DNA of 64,000 bases from G965267605 sp965267605. Its GTDB lineage: Bacteria; Bacteroidota; Bacteroidia; Flavobacteriales_E; Vicingaceae. Shown here piece by piece: positions 42,457 to 50,610 of this stretch (positions are counted from its first letter, which is position 1; each line of letters starts with the position of its first letter). The DNA lies in NCBI GenBank assembly GCA_965267605.1, contig OZ254088.1, positions 1,674,001 through 1,738,000 of the forward strand, read 5' to 3'. The notes under the pieces were generated by a model. That model saw only the letters and a program-made list of their open reading frames with translations, was not told where the DNA came from and ran no database searches. The position numbers were made by a program, and so were the translations under genes.

Positions 42457-44409
42457 ATGAACATCAATGTAACCCTTCCTGATGGCGCAGTAAAGGAAGT
42501 TCCGCAAGGAACTACAGCCATGGATATAGCCCTTGGTATTTCCGAGGGACTTGCTAGAAACGTGTTGGCGGCAGAAGTCAACGGTGAGGTTATTGACGCC
42601 ACCCGTGGTCTGGACACTGACTGTTCCCTCAAACTTCTGACCTGGAATGACGATGGTGGAAAGATGGCCATGTGGCATTCTTCAGCGCACCTGATGGCCG
42701 AAGCCCTGGAAGCTGAATACCCAGGCTCCAAATTCGCTATTGGACCTCCAATCGATAACGGGTTCTACTACGATGTAGATTTCGGAGAGCACGACATTTC
42801 GGAACACGACCTAGGCCGGATTGAAACCAAAATGAAAGAACTGGCTTCCCAAAAGAATGAATACATCCGAAAGGATATCAGTAAAGCTGATGCGATCGCA
42901 TACTTCAAAGACAAGGACGATGAGTACAAACTAGAACTCCTTGAAGATCTTGAAGACGGTACCATCACCTTCTATACGCAAGGGGAGTTCACAGATTTGT
43001 GCAGAGGCCCTCATATCCCCCATACTGGCTATATCAAGGCTATCAAATTGATGGCTATTGCCGGAGCATACTGGCGTGGAGATGAGAACAGGCAGCAGCT
43101 AACAAGGATTTACGGTATTACGTTCCCTAAGCAAAAGGAACTCACACAATACCTGGAACTCCTGGAAGAAGCCAAGAAGAGGGATCACAGGAAGATTGGG
43201 AAAGAACTTGAGCTTTTCACGTTTTCACAACGTGTTGGGCAGGGATTACCACTGTGGTTGCCCAAAGGGGCTGACCTAAGAGGCCGATTGGAGGCATTCC
43301 TTAAGCGAGCACAATTGGAGGCCGGTTATGTACAGGTGATGACACCGCACATTGGCAGCAAGGAGCTTTATGAAACCTCAGGACACTACGCTAAATACGG
43401 GAAGGATTCATTTCAACCCATAAGTACGCCCGATGAAGATGAGGAATTCCTGTTGAAGCCTATGAATTGCCCCCACCACTGCGAGATTTATGCCGCCAAA
43501 CCCAGATCCTATAAGGATCTACCCATCCGAATGGCAGAATTTGGCACCGTATACAGATATGAGCAAAGTGGCGAGCTTCATGGCTTGACACGGGTTCGCG
43601 GCTTTACGCAAGACGATGCCCATATCTTCTGTACACCAGATCAGGTGAAGAAGGAATTTCAGGACGTAATCGACCTGGTACTGTACATCTTCAAAACGCT
43701 TGATTTCGAAGACTTCATCGCTCAGGTATCCCTCAGACACGAGACCGATCGTTCGAAGTATATCGGCTCTGACGAAAACTGGGAAAAGGCAGAGAAAGCG
43801 ATCCTCGAAGCCGTTGAAGAGAAAGGGCTGAACACCGTAGTCGAGTACGATGAAGCAGCTTTCTATGGTCCAAAGCTGGATTTCATGGTAAAAGATGCTC
43901 TGGGAAGGAAATGGCAGCTAGGAACGATACAAGTAGATTACAACCTACCGGAACGCTTTGAACTTGAGTATGTTGGGGCCGATAATCAAAAGCATAGGCC
44001 CGTTATGATCCACAGAGCACCATTTGGCTCCATGGAACGATTTGTAGCTGTGCTTATTGAACACTGCGCAGGAAGGTTCCCATTGTGGTTAACCCCAGAG
44101 CAGGTAAGGATTCTACCCGTTGGGGAAAACTACCACGAATACGCTCAGAGTGTTTCAAAATCACTAAATAATTGCGATATTCGTGCCCTCGTTGACGAAA
44201 GGGCCGAAAGTGTAGGCAAAAAGATACGTGACGCAGAGGTTGAAAAAGTACCATTTATGCTGATCGTTGGCGACAAGGAAGTTTCTGAATCTGTTGTGGC
44301 AGTAAGGAAACATGGAGAAGGAGATTTAGGAGCGATGTCTGTTGAAGATTTTACCGACACCATCACCCGATCGATTAACGGAAGTATTAACAAAACTGTA
44401 GAGCAATAG
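42457..44409 (+). CDS. thrS: Threonyl-tRNA synthetase
   Basis: A 650-residue class II synthetase that charges tRNA-Thr. TGS domain (1-62), editing domain with HSSAHLMAEAL (about 73-83) and the Cys-Arg-Gly-Pro-His box, catalytic core with MNCPHHCEIY (zinc ligand), motif 2 GLTRVRGFTQDDAHIF and motif 3 HRAPFGSMERFVAVLIEH, then the anticodon-binding domain (LTPEQVRILPV to the end). A TATCTTTG box lies at 42428-42435. The gene leads thrS-infC-rpmI-rplT, a conserved order. The TAG stop overlaps the proposed infC start. Confidence 0.97.
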   Translation: MNINVTLPDGAVKEVPQGTTAMDIALGISEGLARNVLAAEVNGEVIDATRGLDTDCSLKLLTWNDDGGKMAMWHSSAHLMAEALEAEYPGSKFAIGPPIDNGFYYDVDFGEHDISEHDLGRIETKMKELASQKNEYIRKDISKADAIAYFKDKDDEYKLELLEDLEDGTITFYTQGEFTDLCRGPHIPHTGYIKAIKLMAIAGAYWRGDENRQQLTRIYGITFPKQKELTQYLELLEEAKKRDHRKIGKELELFTFSQRVGQGLPLWLPKGADLRGRLEAFLKRAQLEAGYVQVMTPHIGSKELYETSGHYAKYGKDSFQPISTPDEDEEFLLKPMNCPHHCEIYAAKPRSYKDLPIRMAEFGTVYRYEQSGELHGLTRVRGFTQDDAHIFCTPDQVKKEFQDVIDLVLYIFKTLDFEDFIAQVSLRHETDRSKYIGSDENWEKAEKAILEAVEEKGLNTVVEYDEAAFYGPKLDFMVKDALGRKWQLGTIQVDYNLPERFELEYVGADNQKHRPVMIHRAPFGSMERFVAVLIEHCAGRFPLWLTPEQVRILPVGENYHEYAQSVSKSLNNCDIRALVDERAESVGKKIRDAEVEKVPFMLIVGDKEVSESVVAVRKHGEGDLGAMSVEDFTDTITRSINGSINKTVEQ

Positions 44410-44960
44410 CAAAAAGACCGCATCGAAGATCACGTGGACGTTTCGTTAAGAAAGAAGACCCACATAAGATCAATGATAAGATAACCGCTAGAGAGGTTAG
44501 ATTGGTAGGAGATAACGTAGACGTTGGTGTTTATTCACTGCAACAAGCGTTAAGATTAGCGGAGGATCAGGAGTTAGATCTGGTTGAGATTTCTCCTAAA
44601 GCTGATCCACCGGTTTGTAAGATTATTGACTACAAGAAGTTTCTTTACAACCAGAAGAAGAAGCAGAAAGAGCTGAAATCCAAGCAATCCAAGGTGGTTG
44701 TGAAGGAGATCAGGTTTGGTCCGAATACCGATGAGCACGACTTCAACTTTAAGCTGAAGCACGCTGAAAAGTTCATCAACGAAGGCGCAAAGGTGAAAGC
44801 CTATGTATTCTTCAAAGGAAGAACGATTGTATTCAAGGACAGAGGTGAAATACTCCTGTTGAAGCTGGCGACAGCTTTGGAAGAAATAGCAGCTGTTGAG
44901 CAGTTGCCAAAAATGGAGGGCAAAAGGATGATTATGTTCCTTGCGCCTAAGAAGAAGTAG
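44406..44960 (+). CDS. infC: Translation initiation factor IF-3, probable AUA start
   Basis: IF-3 of 184 residues if started at the ATA at 44406. The reading frame upstream of the first standard start (TTG 44502) encodes a Bacteroidota-type N-terminus: AKRPHRRSRGRF then KINDKITAREVRLVGDN. The latter is essential to the N-domain, so the gene must start further up, and the only candidate before the in-frame limit is ATA, overlapping the thrS stop as ATAG. The C-domain (VVVKEIRFGPNTDEHDFNFK, KVKAYVFFKGR) is complete. Non-AUG starts on infC are known in E. coli (AUU), where they permit autoregulation by IF-3. Confidence 0.9.
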   Translation: MAKRPHRRSRGRFVKKEDPHKINDKITAREVRLVGDNVDVGVYSLQQALRLAEDQELDLVEISPKADPPVCKIIDYKKFLYNQKKKQKELKSKQSKVVVKEIRFGPNTDEHDFNFKLKHAEKFINEGAKVKAYVFFKGRTIVFKDRGEILLLKLATALEEIAAVEQLPKMEGKRMIMFLAPKKK

Positions 44961-44980
44961 AAAGATTAAAACTTTAGGTT

Positions 44981-45181
44981 ATGCCTAAGATGAAAACAAC
45001 TTCCAGTGCCAAGAAACGGTTTAAATTCACCGGCAGTGGAAAGATCAAGAGAAAACACGCTTTTAAGAGTCACATTCTTACGAAGAAATCTAAGAAGCGT
45101 AAGCTCAAGCTGACTAACGCAACATTGGTTCACAAGTCGGATGAGAACAATATCAAGATTCAATTACCAGGCAAGAAATAG
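44981..45181 (+). CDS. rpmI: 50S ribosomal protein L35
   Basis: A 66-residue basic protein with the L35 pattern: MPKMKTTSSAKKRFKFTGSG, KIKRKHAFKSHILTKKSKKRK, then a short C-terminus. It is part of the large ribosomal subunit. It lies 20 bases after infC and 65 bases before rplT, in the standard infC-rpmI-rplT order. Confidence 0.97.
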   Translation: MPKMKTTSSAKKRFKFTGSGKIKRKHAFKSHILTKKSKKRKLKLTNATLVHKSDENNIKIQLPGKK

Positions 45182-45246
45182 TATAAACCAGATCCATCAA
45201 GCCCCTAAGAGCTGTATAGCCGCTTGACGATCCAAAACAAAATGCC

Positions 45247-45591
45247 ATGCCACGTTCAGTAAATAGCGTAGCTTCAAGAAAGCGAAGAAAAAAGGTTCTG
45301 AAGTCAGCGAAAGGCTACTTCGGAAGAAGAAAGAATGTCTACACAGTTGCCAAAAATGCCGTTGAAAGAGGCTGGCAATACTCTTATGTAGGCAGAAAGC
45401 TTAAGAAAAGAGATTTCCGTAAACTGTGGATCCAGAGGATTAACGCAGGTGCAAGAGAGCACGGAATGTCTTACTCTGTGTTCATGGGTAACATGAACAA
45501 GAAAGGCATCAAGCTTAACAGAAAAGTACTTGCCGATCTGGCAATGAACCATCCTGATGCGTTCAAAGCTGTGATCGATACGGTGAAGTAA
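45247..45591 (+). CDS. rplT: 50S ribosomal protein L20
   Basis: A 114-residue 23S rRNA-binding assembly protein: MPRSVNSVASRKRRKKVLK, AKGYFGRRKNVYTVAKNAVE and KLWIQRINAGAREHGMSYS. Length is normal. An out-of-frame ATG five bases upstream is not the start. In other bacteria L20 regulates this operon by binding its mRNA. I cannot confirm such a site here. A strong terminator follows the stop. Confidence 0.97.
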   Translation: MPRSVNSVASRKRRKKVLKSAKGYFGRRKNVYTVAKNAVERGWQYSYVGRKLKKRDFRKLWIQRINAGAREHGMSYSVFMGNMNKKGIKLNRKVLADLAMNHPDAFKAVIDTVK

Positions 45592-45609
45592 CTCAGATTA
45601 TTTGAAAGG

Positions 45610-45637
45610 AAAGGGAAGCACACGCTTCCCTTTTTTT
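45610..45637 (+). terminator. Rho-independent terminator of the thrS-infC-rpmI-rplT operon
   Basis: GGGAAGC (45613-45619) pairs with GCTTCCC (45624-45630) around an ACAC loop and is followed by seven Ts. The downstream dehydrogenase ATG follows 13 bases later. Confidence 0.92.
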
Positions 45638-45649
45638 ATTTTCGGAACT

Positions 45650-46804
45650 ATGAAAGTTGGAATACTAGGCGCAGGTTCGATGGGTAGTGGTATTGCCCAG
45701 ATCGCTGCCACAAACGGACACGAGGTAATTGTATTTGACACCTCACAAGAAGCAATGGATAAGGCAAAAGCGAAACTCGCCAAGATCTTCGCAAGGCTGG
45801 TTGAAAAAGAGAAATTCACAGAAGAGCAATCCAACGATATCCAGCAACGCATCTCCTACTCTACCAGTATGAGTGATATTGCCGGATCCGGGATCGTCAT
45901 CGAAGCGATCATAGAGAACCTGGATATCAAGAAGAAGGTCTTTGGAGAACTGGAGAACATATGCGGTGATGACTGCATCCTGGCCACCAATACCTCTTCC
46001 TTATCTGTAGCCTCTATAGCTGGTGCGTGTAGTAAAGCGGATCGCGTGATTGGTATTCACTTCTTTAATCCTGCTCCACTGATGCCATTGGTTGAGATCA
46101 TCCCCGCCATTCAAACTTCTGATGCAGTGTTAAAGGCGTCCAGAGATCTGATCGATAGTTGGGGTAAGGTAACTGTACTAACAAAGGATACACCTGGATT
46201 CATTGTGAACCGTGTGGCACGCCCATTCTACGGAGAAGCACTAAGGATCTACGAAGAAGGTCTTGCTGACTTTGCAACTATTGATTGGGCCATGAAAGAG
46301 CTGGGTGGTTTCCGCATGGGACCCTTCGAGCTCATGGATTACATAGGAAATGATGTCAACTACGTTGTAACCGAAACTGTATTCGCTGCATTCTACTATG
46401 ATCCGCGATACAAGCCTTCGTTTACACAGAAACGGCATTCAGAGGCGGGATGGCTGGGTAGAAAATCTGGCAGAGGTTACCACGATTATGCTGAAGGTGC
46501 GAATAACCCTGCTCCCAATACCGATGCTACGCTTGGTGAATACATCAAGAACCGGGTTCTTATCATGCTCATGAATGAGGCTATTGATGCGCTTTACCTG
46601 AACATTGCCAACAAAGAAGACATTGATCTGGCCATGACAAAAGGCGTAAACTATCCAAAAGGCCTTTTGGCATGGGCAGAAGAATACGGATTGGAAAAAC
46701 TCCTAGGTGAGCTCAGTAAGCTTCAATCAGACTACGGTGAAGACCGGTACAGACCTAGTTATTTACTCAAGAAAACAGTAGCCGAGGGTAAAACCAGCTT
46801 CTAG
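45650..46804 (+). CDS. 3-hydroxyacyl-CoA dehydrogenase (3-hydroxybutyryl-CoA dehydrogenase type)
   Basis: A 384-residue NAD-dependent dehydrogenase that oxidises L-3-hydroxyacyl-CoA in fatty-acid or phenylacetate breakdown. The Rossmann loop GILGAGSMGSGIA (about 4-16), VIEAIIENLDIKKKVF, the NTSSLSV motif, and the catalytic His in GIHFFNPAP with partner Glu in LVEII are present. TPGFIVNRV begins the helical domain, which is repeated (a second 3HCDH_C at about 290-375), making it longer than the 280-residue short form. A start 16 codons upstream would lie in the rplT terminator, so the ATG at 45650 is used. Confidence 0.92.
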   Translation: MKVGILGAGSMGSGIAQIAATNGHEVIVFDTSQEAMDKAKAKLAKIFARLVEKEKFTEEQSNDIQQRISYSTSMSDIAGSGIVIEAIIENLDIKKKVFGELENICGDDCILATNTSSLSVASIAGACSKADRVIGIHFFNPAPLMPLVEIIPAIQTSDAVLKASRDLIDSWGKVTVLTKDTPGFIVNRVARPFYGEALRIYEEGLADFATIDWAMKELGGFRMGPFELMDYIGNDVNYVVTETVFAAFYYDPRYKPSFTQKRHSEAGWLGRKSGRGYHDYAEGANNPAPNTDATLGEYIKNRVLIMLMNEAIDALYLNIANKEDIDLAMTKGVNYPKGLLAWAEEYGLEKLLGELSKLQSDYGEDRYRPSYLLKKTVAEGKTSF

Positions 46805-48346
46805 CTACTTTTTTAGAATGTAATCCTTACGGATCTCGCTACGGTAAGAAGCCTTATCCAGGATCTCTACGTTCTCGCTAACGATCTTGTAGCCGGTTCC
46901 TTCCACAACAATGTTGAATTTACCCGGAGGAAGAATGATGATATACCTACCCGTTCTTGGGTTAGGTGAATAGTCACCATACGTTTCCTGTGTCTCGTTA
47001 TCGAACACCGAAATGAATACATCCTTCACGCGAATGGAATCCTGGTTCATCACATACCCCTTCAATACCGTGTACTTAGGTTCTACCTCATTGAACACAA
47101 CACGGTAGATATCCAACTCACCTTTCCCACCTTCTCTTACCGCTGAAATGTAGCCGTAACGTCCAGTTTCCGAAACCCTGAAGTTCATGTTGTCTTCTGG
47201 CGTATTGATCGGGTACCCTACATTCTGTACATCACCCCAGTTTCTTTTCACCTTGTCGAATTCAGCCTTGAAAATGTCATATCCACCCATACTGGTATGC
47301 CCCTTCGAAGAAAAGTACAGGTATTTGCCATCTGGAGAGATGTTAGGAAAATCCTCATCTCTTTCTGTGTTAATGATGGGCCCAAGGTTTTGAGCAGGTC
47401 CCCACTTACCATTAGGCAGACGTACAGAGGAGTAGATATCAACTCCACCATAACCGCCCGGACGATCAGATGCGAAGTACATCGTTTGACCATCTGCCGA
47501 CAATGAAGCTGCGATCTCCGTGTACTTTGAGTTCACTGTCTTGTCAAGTTTCTTAACCCTGCTTACCTCCTTGCCATCAAACTGAGCAATGAACAGGTCA
47601 CCATAACCATCCTTATTGTCAAAGTAGAACAGCATGAACTTGCCATCAGCTGAAAGACCAATGATCTCCTCGTCACCATCTCCTGTGTTGATCTTCTCTC
47701 CTATTCCCTTCGCCTTGCTGTACTTTCCATTCTTCACTTTAGAGAAGTAAACCTGAGAATAGAACGAACCATCAGGTTTTCTAACTGAAGCCCCGTCATC
47801 TCTTCTGGTTGTAAACACAAGGAACTCTTCATTCGCAGTAACAAACGGATAGTAATCTGAATAAGAACCGTTCACGGTACTCCCAAGGTTCTCAAATGAA
47901 ACGTTCAATGGAAACTTGATGATCTCCTTCGCGTTCTGACAATGCTCTATCTGCACGTCAGCATCCTTTACGTTATCTGGACTACCCTTACCGCTTGACT
48001 TGAATTTCTCAAAGGTCTTGATCGCATCATCAAAACGATAAGCGAAATGGTATGCCCTTCCAAGCAGGTACCACGAGTTGGCTTCTGCCTTAGGATCTTT
48101 CACGATCTCTTCCAGCAAAGGAATGGCAGCCGCCTTGTCAATGTTTGAATTCAGATAGCAGACTGCAAGTCGGTACTTGTACTTAAGATTCTTGGGTTCT
48201 TGTTGAACCAGGTCTTTGTACTCCTCCAGCGCATCTGTGAAATTCTGTGCTTCAAAAAACTGATTTCCCAGCTTGGGATCACCGTTTTGTGCCACACTTA
48301 AAATGCAGACAGATAGGGCAGCAATCAACAATCTAATTTTCAACAT
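46805..48346 (-). CDS. TPR/PD40 repeat envelope protein lacking an OmpA domain
   Basis: A 513-residue exported protein: signal peptide (1-19), TPR-like helices (about 22-140; FFEAQNFTDALEEYKDL, NSWYLLGRAYHFAYRFDDAIK), PD40/WD40-like repeats (about 165-400; YPFVTANEEFLVFTTRRDDG, MYFASDRPGGYGGVDIY) and a C-terminal Ig-like fold (about 415-505; YIIILPPGKFNIVVEGTGY). It resembles the OmpA-domain protein of the adhesin cluster but stops before any OmpA domain. It is flanked by a good promoter. A structural or scaffold role in the envelope is inferred from family. It is convergent with the dehydrogenase, with no gap. Confidence 0.85.
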   Translation of the reverse strand: MLKIRLLIAALSVCILSVAQNGDPKLGNQFFEAQNFTDALEEYKDLVQQEPKNLKYKYRLAVCYLNSNIDKAAAIPLLEEIVKDPKAEANSWYLLGRAYHFAYRFDDAIKTFEKFKSSGKGSPDNVKDADVQIEHCQNAKEIIKFPLNVSFENLGSTVNGSYSDYYPFVTANEEFLVFTTRRDDGASVRKPDGSFYSQVYFSKVKNGKYSKAKGIGEKINTGDGDEEIIGLSADGKFMLFYFDNKDGYGDLFIAQFDGKEVSRVKKLDKTVNSKYTEIAASLSADGQTMYFASDRPGGYGGVDIYSSVRLPNGKWGPAQNLGPIINTERDEDFPNISPDGKYLYFSSKGHTSMGGYDIFKAEFDKVKRNWGDVQNVGYPINTPEDNMNFRVSETGRYGYISAVREGGKGELDIYRVVFNEVEPKYTVLKGYVMNQDSIRVKDVFISVFDNETQETYGDYSPNPRTGRYIIILPPGKFNIVVEGTGYKIVSENVEILDKASYRSEIRKDYILKK

Positions 48347-48369
48347 ATTATGAGTATCTAAATATCCGG

Positions 48370-48398
48370 CAAAAGTAGAACATTTAATGGCAATTCAA
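48370..48398 (-). promoter_or_regulatory. Bacteroidota-type sigma promoter of the PD40 protein gene
   Basis: On the minus strand, TTG (complement of 48396-48398), an 18-nt spacer and TACTTTTG (complement of 48370-48377). The predicted start is about 17 nt upstream of the ATG at 48346. Confidence 0.6.
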
Positions 48399-48429
48399 TA
48401 AATATGCCACGATAGAATAGTAGGGGAAT

Positions 48430-49485
48430 TTACTTCCTCGCTTCTTCCTGTTTCCTGATTTCGTCTCGGAGTGTGAAAGCATCAAACACCCCTTTACTGA
48501 AGCGTTTCTTTTGCTTGGTGTTCTGACGAAGTTTCTTCTGATCTTCCTCGCTCATTGCAGCTACGTCCTTACAATCAGGAGTACAGCATCCATCGTACTT
48601 CCCGGCACAAGCTTCGCACTGGATGAACAAGAGGTTACACCCAACGTTCTTGCAGTTCACATGAACATCGCACGGTTCACCACATTGGTGACATTCAGCG
48701 ATCACGTCTTCCGTGATGCGTTCACCTAAACGCTCGTCAAAAACAAAGTTCTTACCTACGTACTTACTCTCTAATCCTTCCGCCTTGATCTGTCTTGCGT
48801 AGTCGATGATACCACCATGTAACTGGTTCACATCCTTAAATCCGTGATGTTTAAGGTATGCGCTGGCCTTCTCGCATCGAATTCCTCCGGTGCAGTACAT
48901 CAATACCTTAGCATCCTCCTTGCCTTTGAGCTTATCCAACACCATCGGCAGCTCTTCCTTGAACGTTTCCGCCTCCGGAAGCATAGCACCTTCAAAATGA
49001 CCTACTTCACTTTCATAGTGGTTACGCATATCGATCACGATCGTACCATCCTGATCCAGGGCCTCGTTAAACTCCTCGGCACTCAGATGATTGCCTACGT
49101 TGGTTACATCGTACTCTTCAGGTGTCAATCCATCTGCAACAATCTGATCTTTGATCTTAATAGCAAGTTTCAGAAAAGACCTGCCATCATCTTCTACGGC
49201 AATCTTAAAAGGGATGTCTTGGAAATATGGTCTTGCATCCAAAGCTACACGTAGCTTATCGACATTCTCAGACGGAATACTGATCTGTGCGTTTACACCT
49301 TCTTCAGCAATGTAAATACGGCCCAACATGCCTAAAGCATTCCACTCCTCGTACAGTTCATCCCGCAGCTCCTCTACATTTTCAAGTACCACATACCTGT
49401 AGAAGGAAATTGTGGTCCTTGGTCTTGGATCTTCATCCAACATCCGCTGAAGCGTATCCCGATCGTATTTGTTGTGCAGTATCAT
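48430..49485 (-). CDS. trhO: tRNA uridine(34) hydroxylase, rhodanese family
   Basis: A 351-residue YceA/TrhO protein that hydroxylates U34 to 5-hydroxyuridine in tRNA. The N-terminal acylphosphatase-like domain (about 22-115; GRIYIAEEGVNAQISIP) is followed by the rhodanese domain with the active-site loop YCTGGIRCEKA (about 196-206), and a C-terminal Cys cluster (ECHQCGEPCDVH, CKNVGCNLLFIQCEACAGKYDGCC in parts) that likely binds zinc. Length equals the E. coli protein. A TAAATTTG box (49490-49497, minus) ends only four bases before the ATG, so the mRNA may be leaderless. Confidence 0.95.
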   Translation of the reverse strand: MILHNKYDRDTLQRMLDEDPRPRTTISFYRYVVLENVEELRDELYEEWNALGMLGRIYIAEEGVNAQISIPSENVDKLRVALDARPYFQDIPFKIAVEDDGRSFLKLAIKIKDQIVADGLTPEEYDVTNVGNHLSAEEFNEALDQDGTIVIDMRNHYESEVGHFEGAMLPEAETFKEELPMVLDKLKGKEDAKVLMYCTGGIRCEKASAYLKHHGFKDVNQLHGGIIDYARQIKAEGLESKYVGKNFVFDERLGERITEDVIAECHQCGEPCDVHVNCKNVGCNLLFIQCEACAGKYDGCCTPDCKDVAAMSEEDQKKLRQNTKQKKRFSKGVFDAFTLRDEIRKQEEARK

Positions 49486-49618
49486 GGCGCAAATTTAAGT
49501 ATATCAACAGAATCCGGGTATAACAACGCATTGACATTGGTCATTAAGAACATTACCAAACCTGAGCTTAGCAGATAAGTGGTAACTTGATTGGAGTTAT
49601 GATGGAGTTCGGAATTGC

Positions 49619-50098
49619 ATGAAAGGACATTATAAAATATCATTCCTAATCATTCTCTCTATGGTCTTATTTGGGTTCGCATCAAAGCAAGACATTGAGA
49701 GTTATACCAAATACATAGACGATCTTATCAAGGAAGATAAACTTACAATTAAGGAGTATCCAGACAGAAGCTATTGCGGAGGAGCAATAAGAGGTTACTT
49801 TCTAGATAACAAATTAGTATACATCAATTCGAGCCTAGGTGTGGCTGATTATGCAGGGTTTACTGATGTTTACTTTCGAGATACTTCCATTGTTAAGATC
49901 AAAATGAGGGAGTTTTTTCCCGTTAATGACAGTACAAGTACAGATTCTACATATGTCTTGCTTTATACCAATCCTATTGAAAGAAGTACAATTACAAAAC
50001 AAGGTATGAAGGTAAATTCGGTAAATGACAATAGAGTAAAGCAATTGCAAGATTGCGCAATGAGGATGAAGAAAGAGATCCTCTCAATCAAACAATAA
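49619..50098 (+). CDS. Small secreted protein of unknown function
   Basis: A 159-residue protein with a hydrophobic N-terminus (about 7-21, ISFLIILSMVLFGFA) that is likely a signal peptide. The rest is polar, with RSYCGGAIRGYFLDNKLVYINSS (about 51-73, location only), a Ser/Thr/Asp cluster and a late NRVKQLQDCAMRMKKEI helix. No family recognised. Base composition is clearly more AT-rich than the neighbours, and it sits just before two repeat copies, so it may be an accessory gene. Promoter not evident. Confidence 0.6.
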   Translation: MKGHYKISFLIILSMVLFGFASKQDIESYTKYIDDLIKEDKLTIKEYPDRSYCGGAIRGYFLDNKLVYINSSLGVADYAGFTDVYFRDTSIVKIKMREFFPVNDSTSTDSTYVLLYTNPIERSTITKQGMKVNSVNDNRVKQLQDCAMRMKKEILSIKQ

Positions 50099-50130
50099 CC
50101 TCTAACAATACCCGAAAAGCTCTCTTTATG

Positions 50131-50240
50131 TCGATTAGCTCGTTCGCAATGCGAACTCGCTGATCTGAGTGGTGGCTTAACAAGCAAACCCGTGCTGCAG
50201 GCACATGGGCTTTTTATTTGACCGTTGCCCAGTGAGCAAG
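50131..50240. repeat. Imperfect 110-bp direct repeat, copy 1
   Basis: About 90% identical to 50258-50368. It contains the perfect hairpin GTTCGCAATGCGAAC and, near its end, CCCGTGC/GCACATGGG followed by CTTTTTATTTGACC, which looks like a plus-strand terminator for the preceding gene. Confidence 0.8.
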
Positions 50241-50257
50241 ACAAACAAGTATTGCTG

Positions 50258-50368
50258 TCGATTAGCTCGTTCGCAAAGCGAACTCGCTGATCTGCGTGGG
50301 TGGCTTATCAAGTAAACCCGTGCCGCAGGCACATGGGCTTTTTATTTGACCGTTGCCCAGTGAGCAAG
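50258..50368. repeat. Imperfect 111-bp direct repeat, copy 2
   Basis: Second copy with seven or so changes and one extra base. Its end, TTTTTATTTGACC, is inverted at 50377-50389 (GGTCAAATAAAAA), so copy 2 and the tRNA-Met terminator form a long inverted pair. The elements seem derived from terminator sequence. Confidence 0.8.
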
Positions 50369-50379
50369 CTCACGGCAGG

Positions 50380-50413
50380 TCAAATAAAAAACCCACACGT
50401 TTCACGTGTGGGT
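50380..50413 (-). terminator. Rho-independent terminator of tRNA-Met
   Basis: ACCCACACG (50391-50399) pairs with CGTGTGGGT (50405-50413). On the minus strand it is followed by TTTTTTATTTG. It starts eight bases after the tRNA 3' end. Confidence 0.88.
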
Positions 50414-50420
50414 TTGTTTG

Positions 50421-50494
50421 TAGCGAGGGGGAGATTTGAACTCCCGACCTCAGGGTTATGAATCCTGCGCTCTAACCAACTGAGCTACCTCGCC
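50421..50494 (-). tRNA. tRNA-Met (CAT), elongator type
   Basis: A 74-nt cloverleaf on the minus strand. The acceptor stem GGCGAGG/CCTCGCT has a G1-U72 wobble. D arm AGCTCAGTTGGTTAGAGC, anticodon loop TTCATAA with anticodon CAT, and T arm CGGGAGTTCAAATCTCCC. CCA is not encoded. The absence of the three G-C pairs of initiator tRNA in the anticodon stem points to elongator Met, although an Ile2 (lysidine) tRNA cannot be excluded. The last anticodon-stem pair is A-C. Confidence 0.93.
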
Positions 50495-50503
50495 ATAGGC
50501 CGG

Positions 50504-50533
50504 CAAATATAATTCAATCTTCCGTATTGTCAA
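50504..50533 (-). promoter_or_regulatory. Bacteroidota-type sigma promoter of tRNA-Met
   Basis: On the minus strand, TTG (complement of 50531-50533), a 19-nt spacer and TATATTTG (complement of 50504-50511). The tRNA 5' end is ten bases downstream. A textbook match. Confidence 0.78.
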
Positions 50534-50610
50534 GCACTGAAAGGCATTCAGCACGACCAATTCTCTGACCAAAATTTTACTATATTGCAGATAGTGGCTA
50601 CCCTTCTATA

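Noticed and set aside
50131..50368. The two 110-bp repeats as a CRISPR array.
   Set aside because: Only two units of about 110 bp with a 17-bp interval, no spacer pattern and no cas genes. The units contain terminator hairpins.
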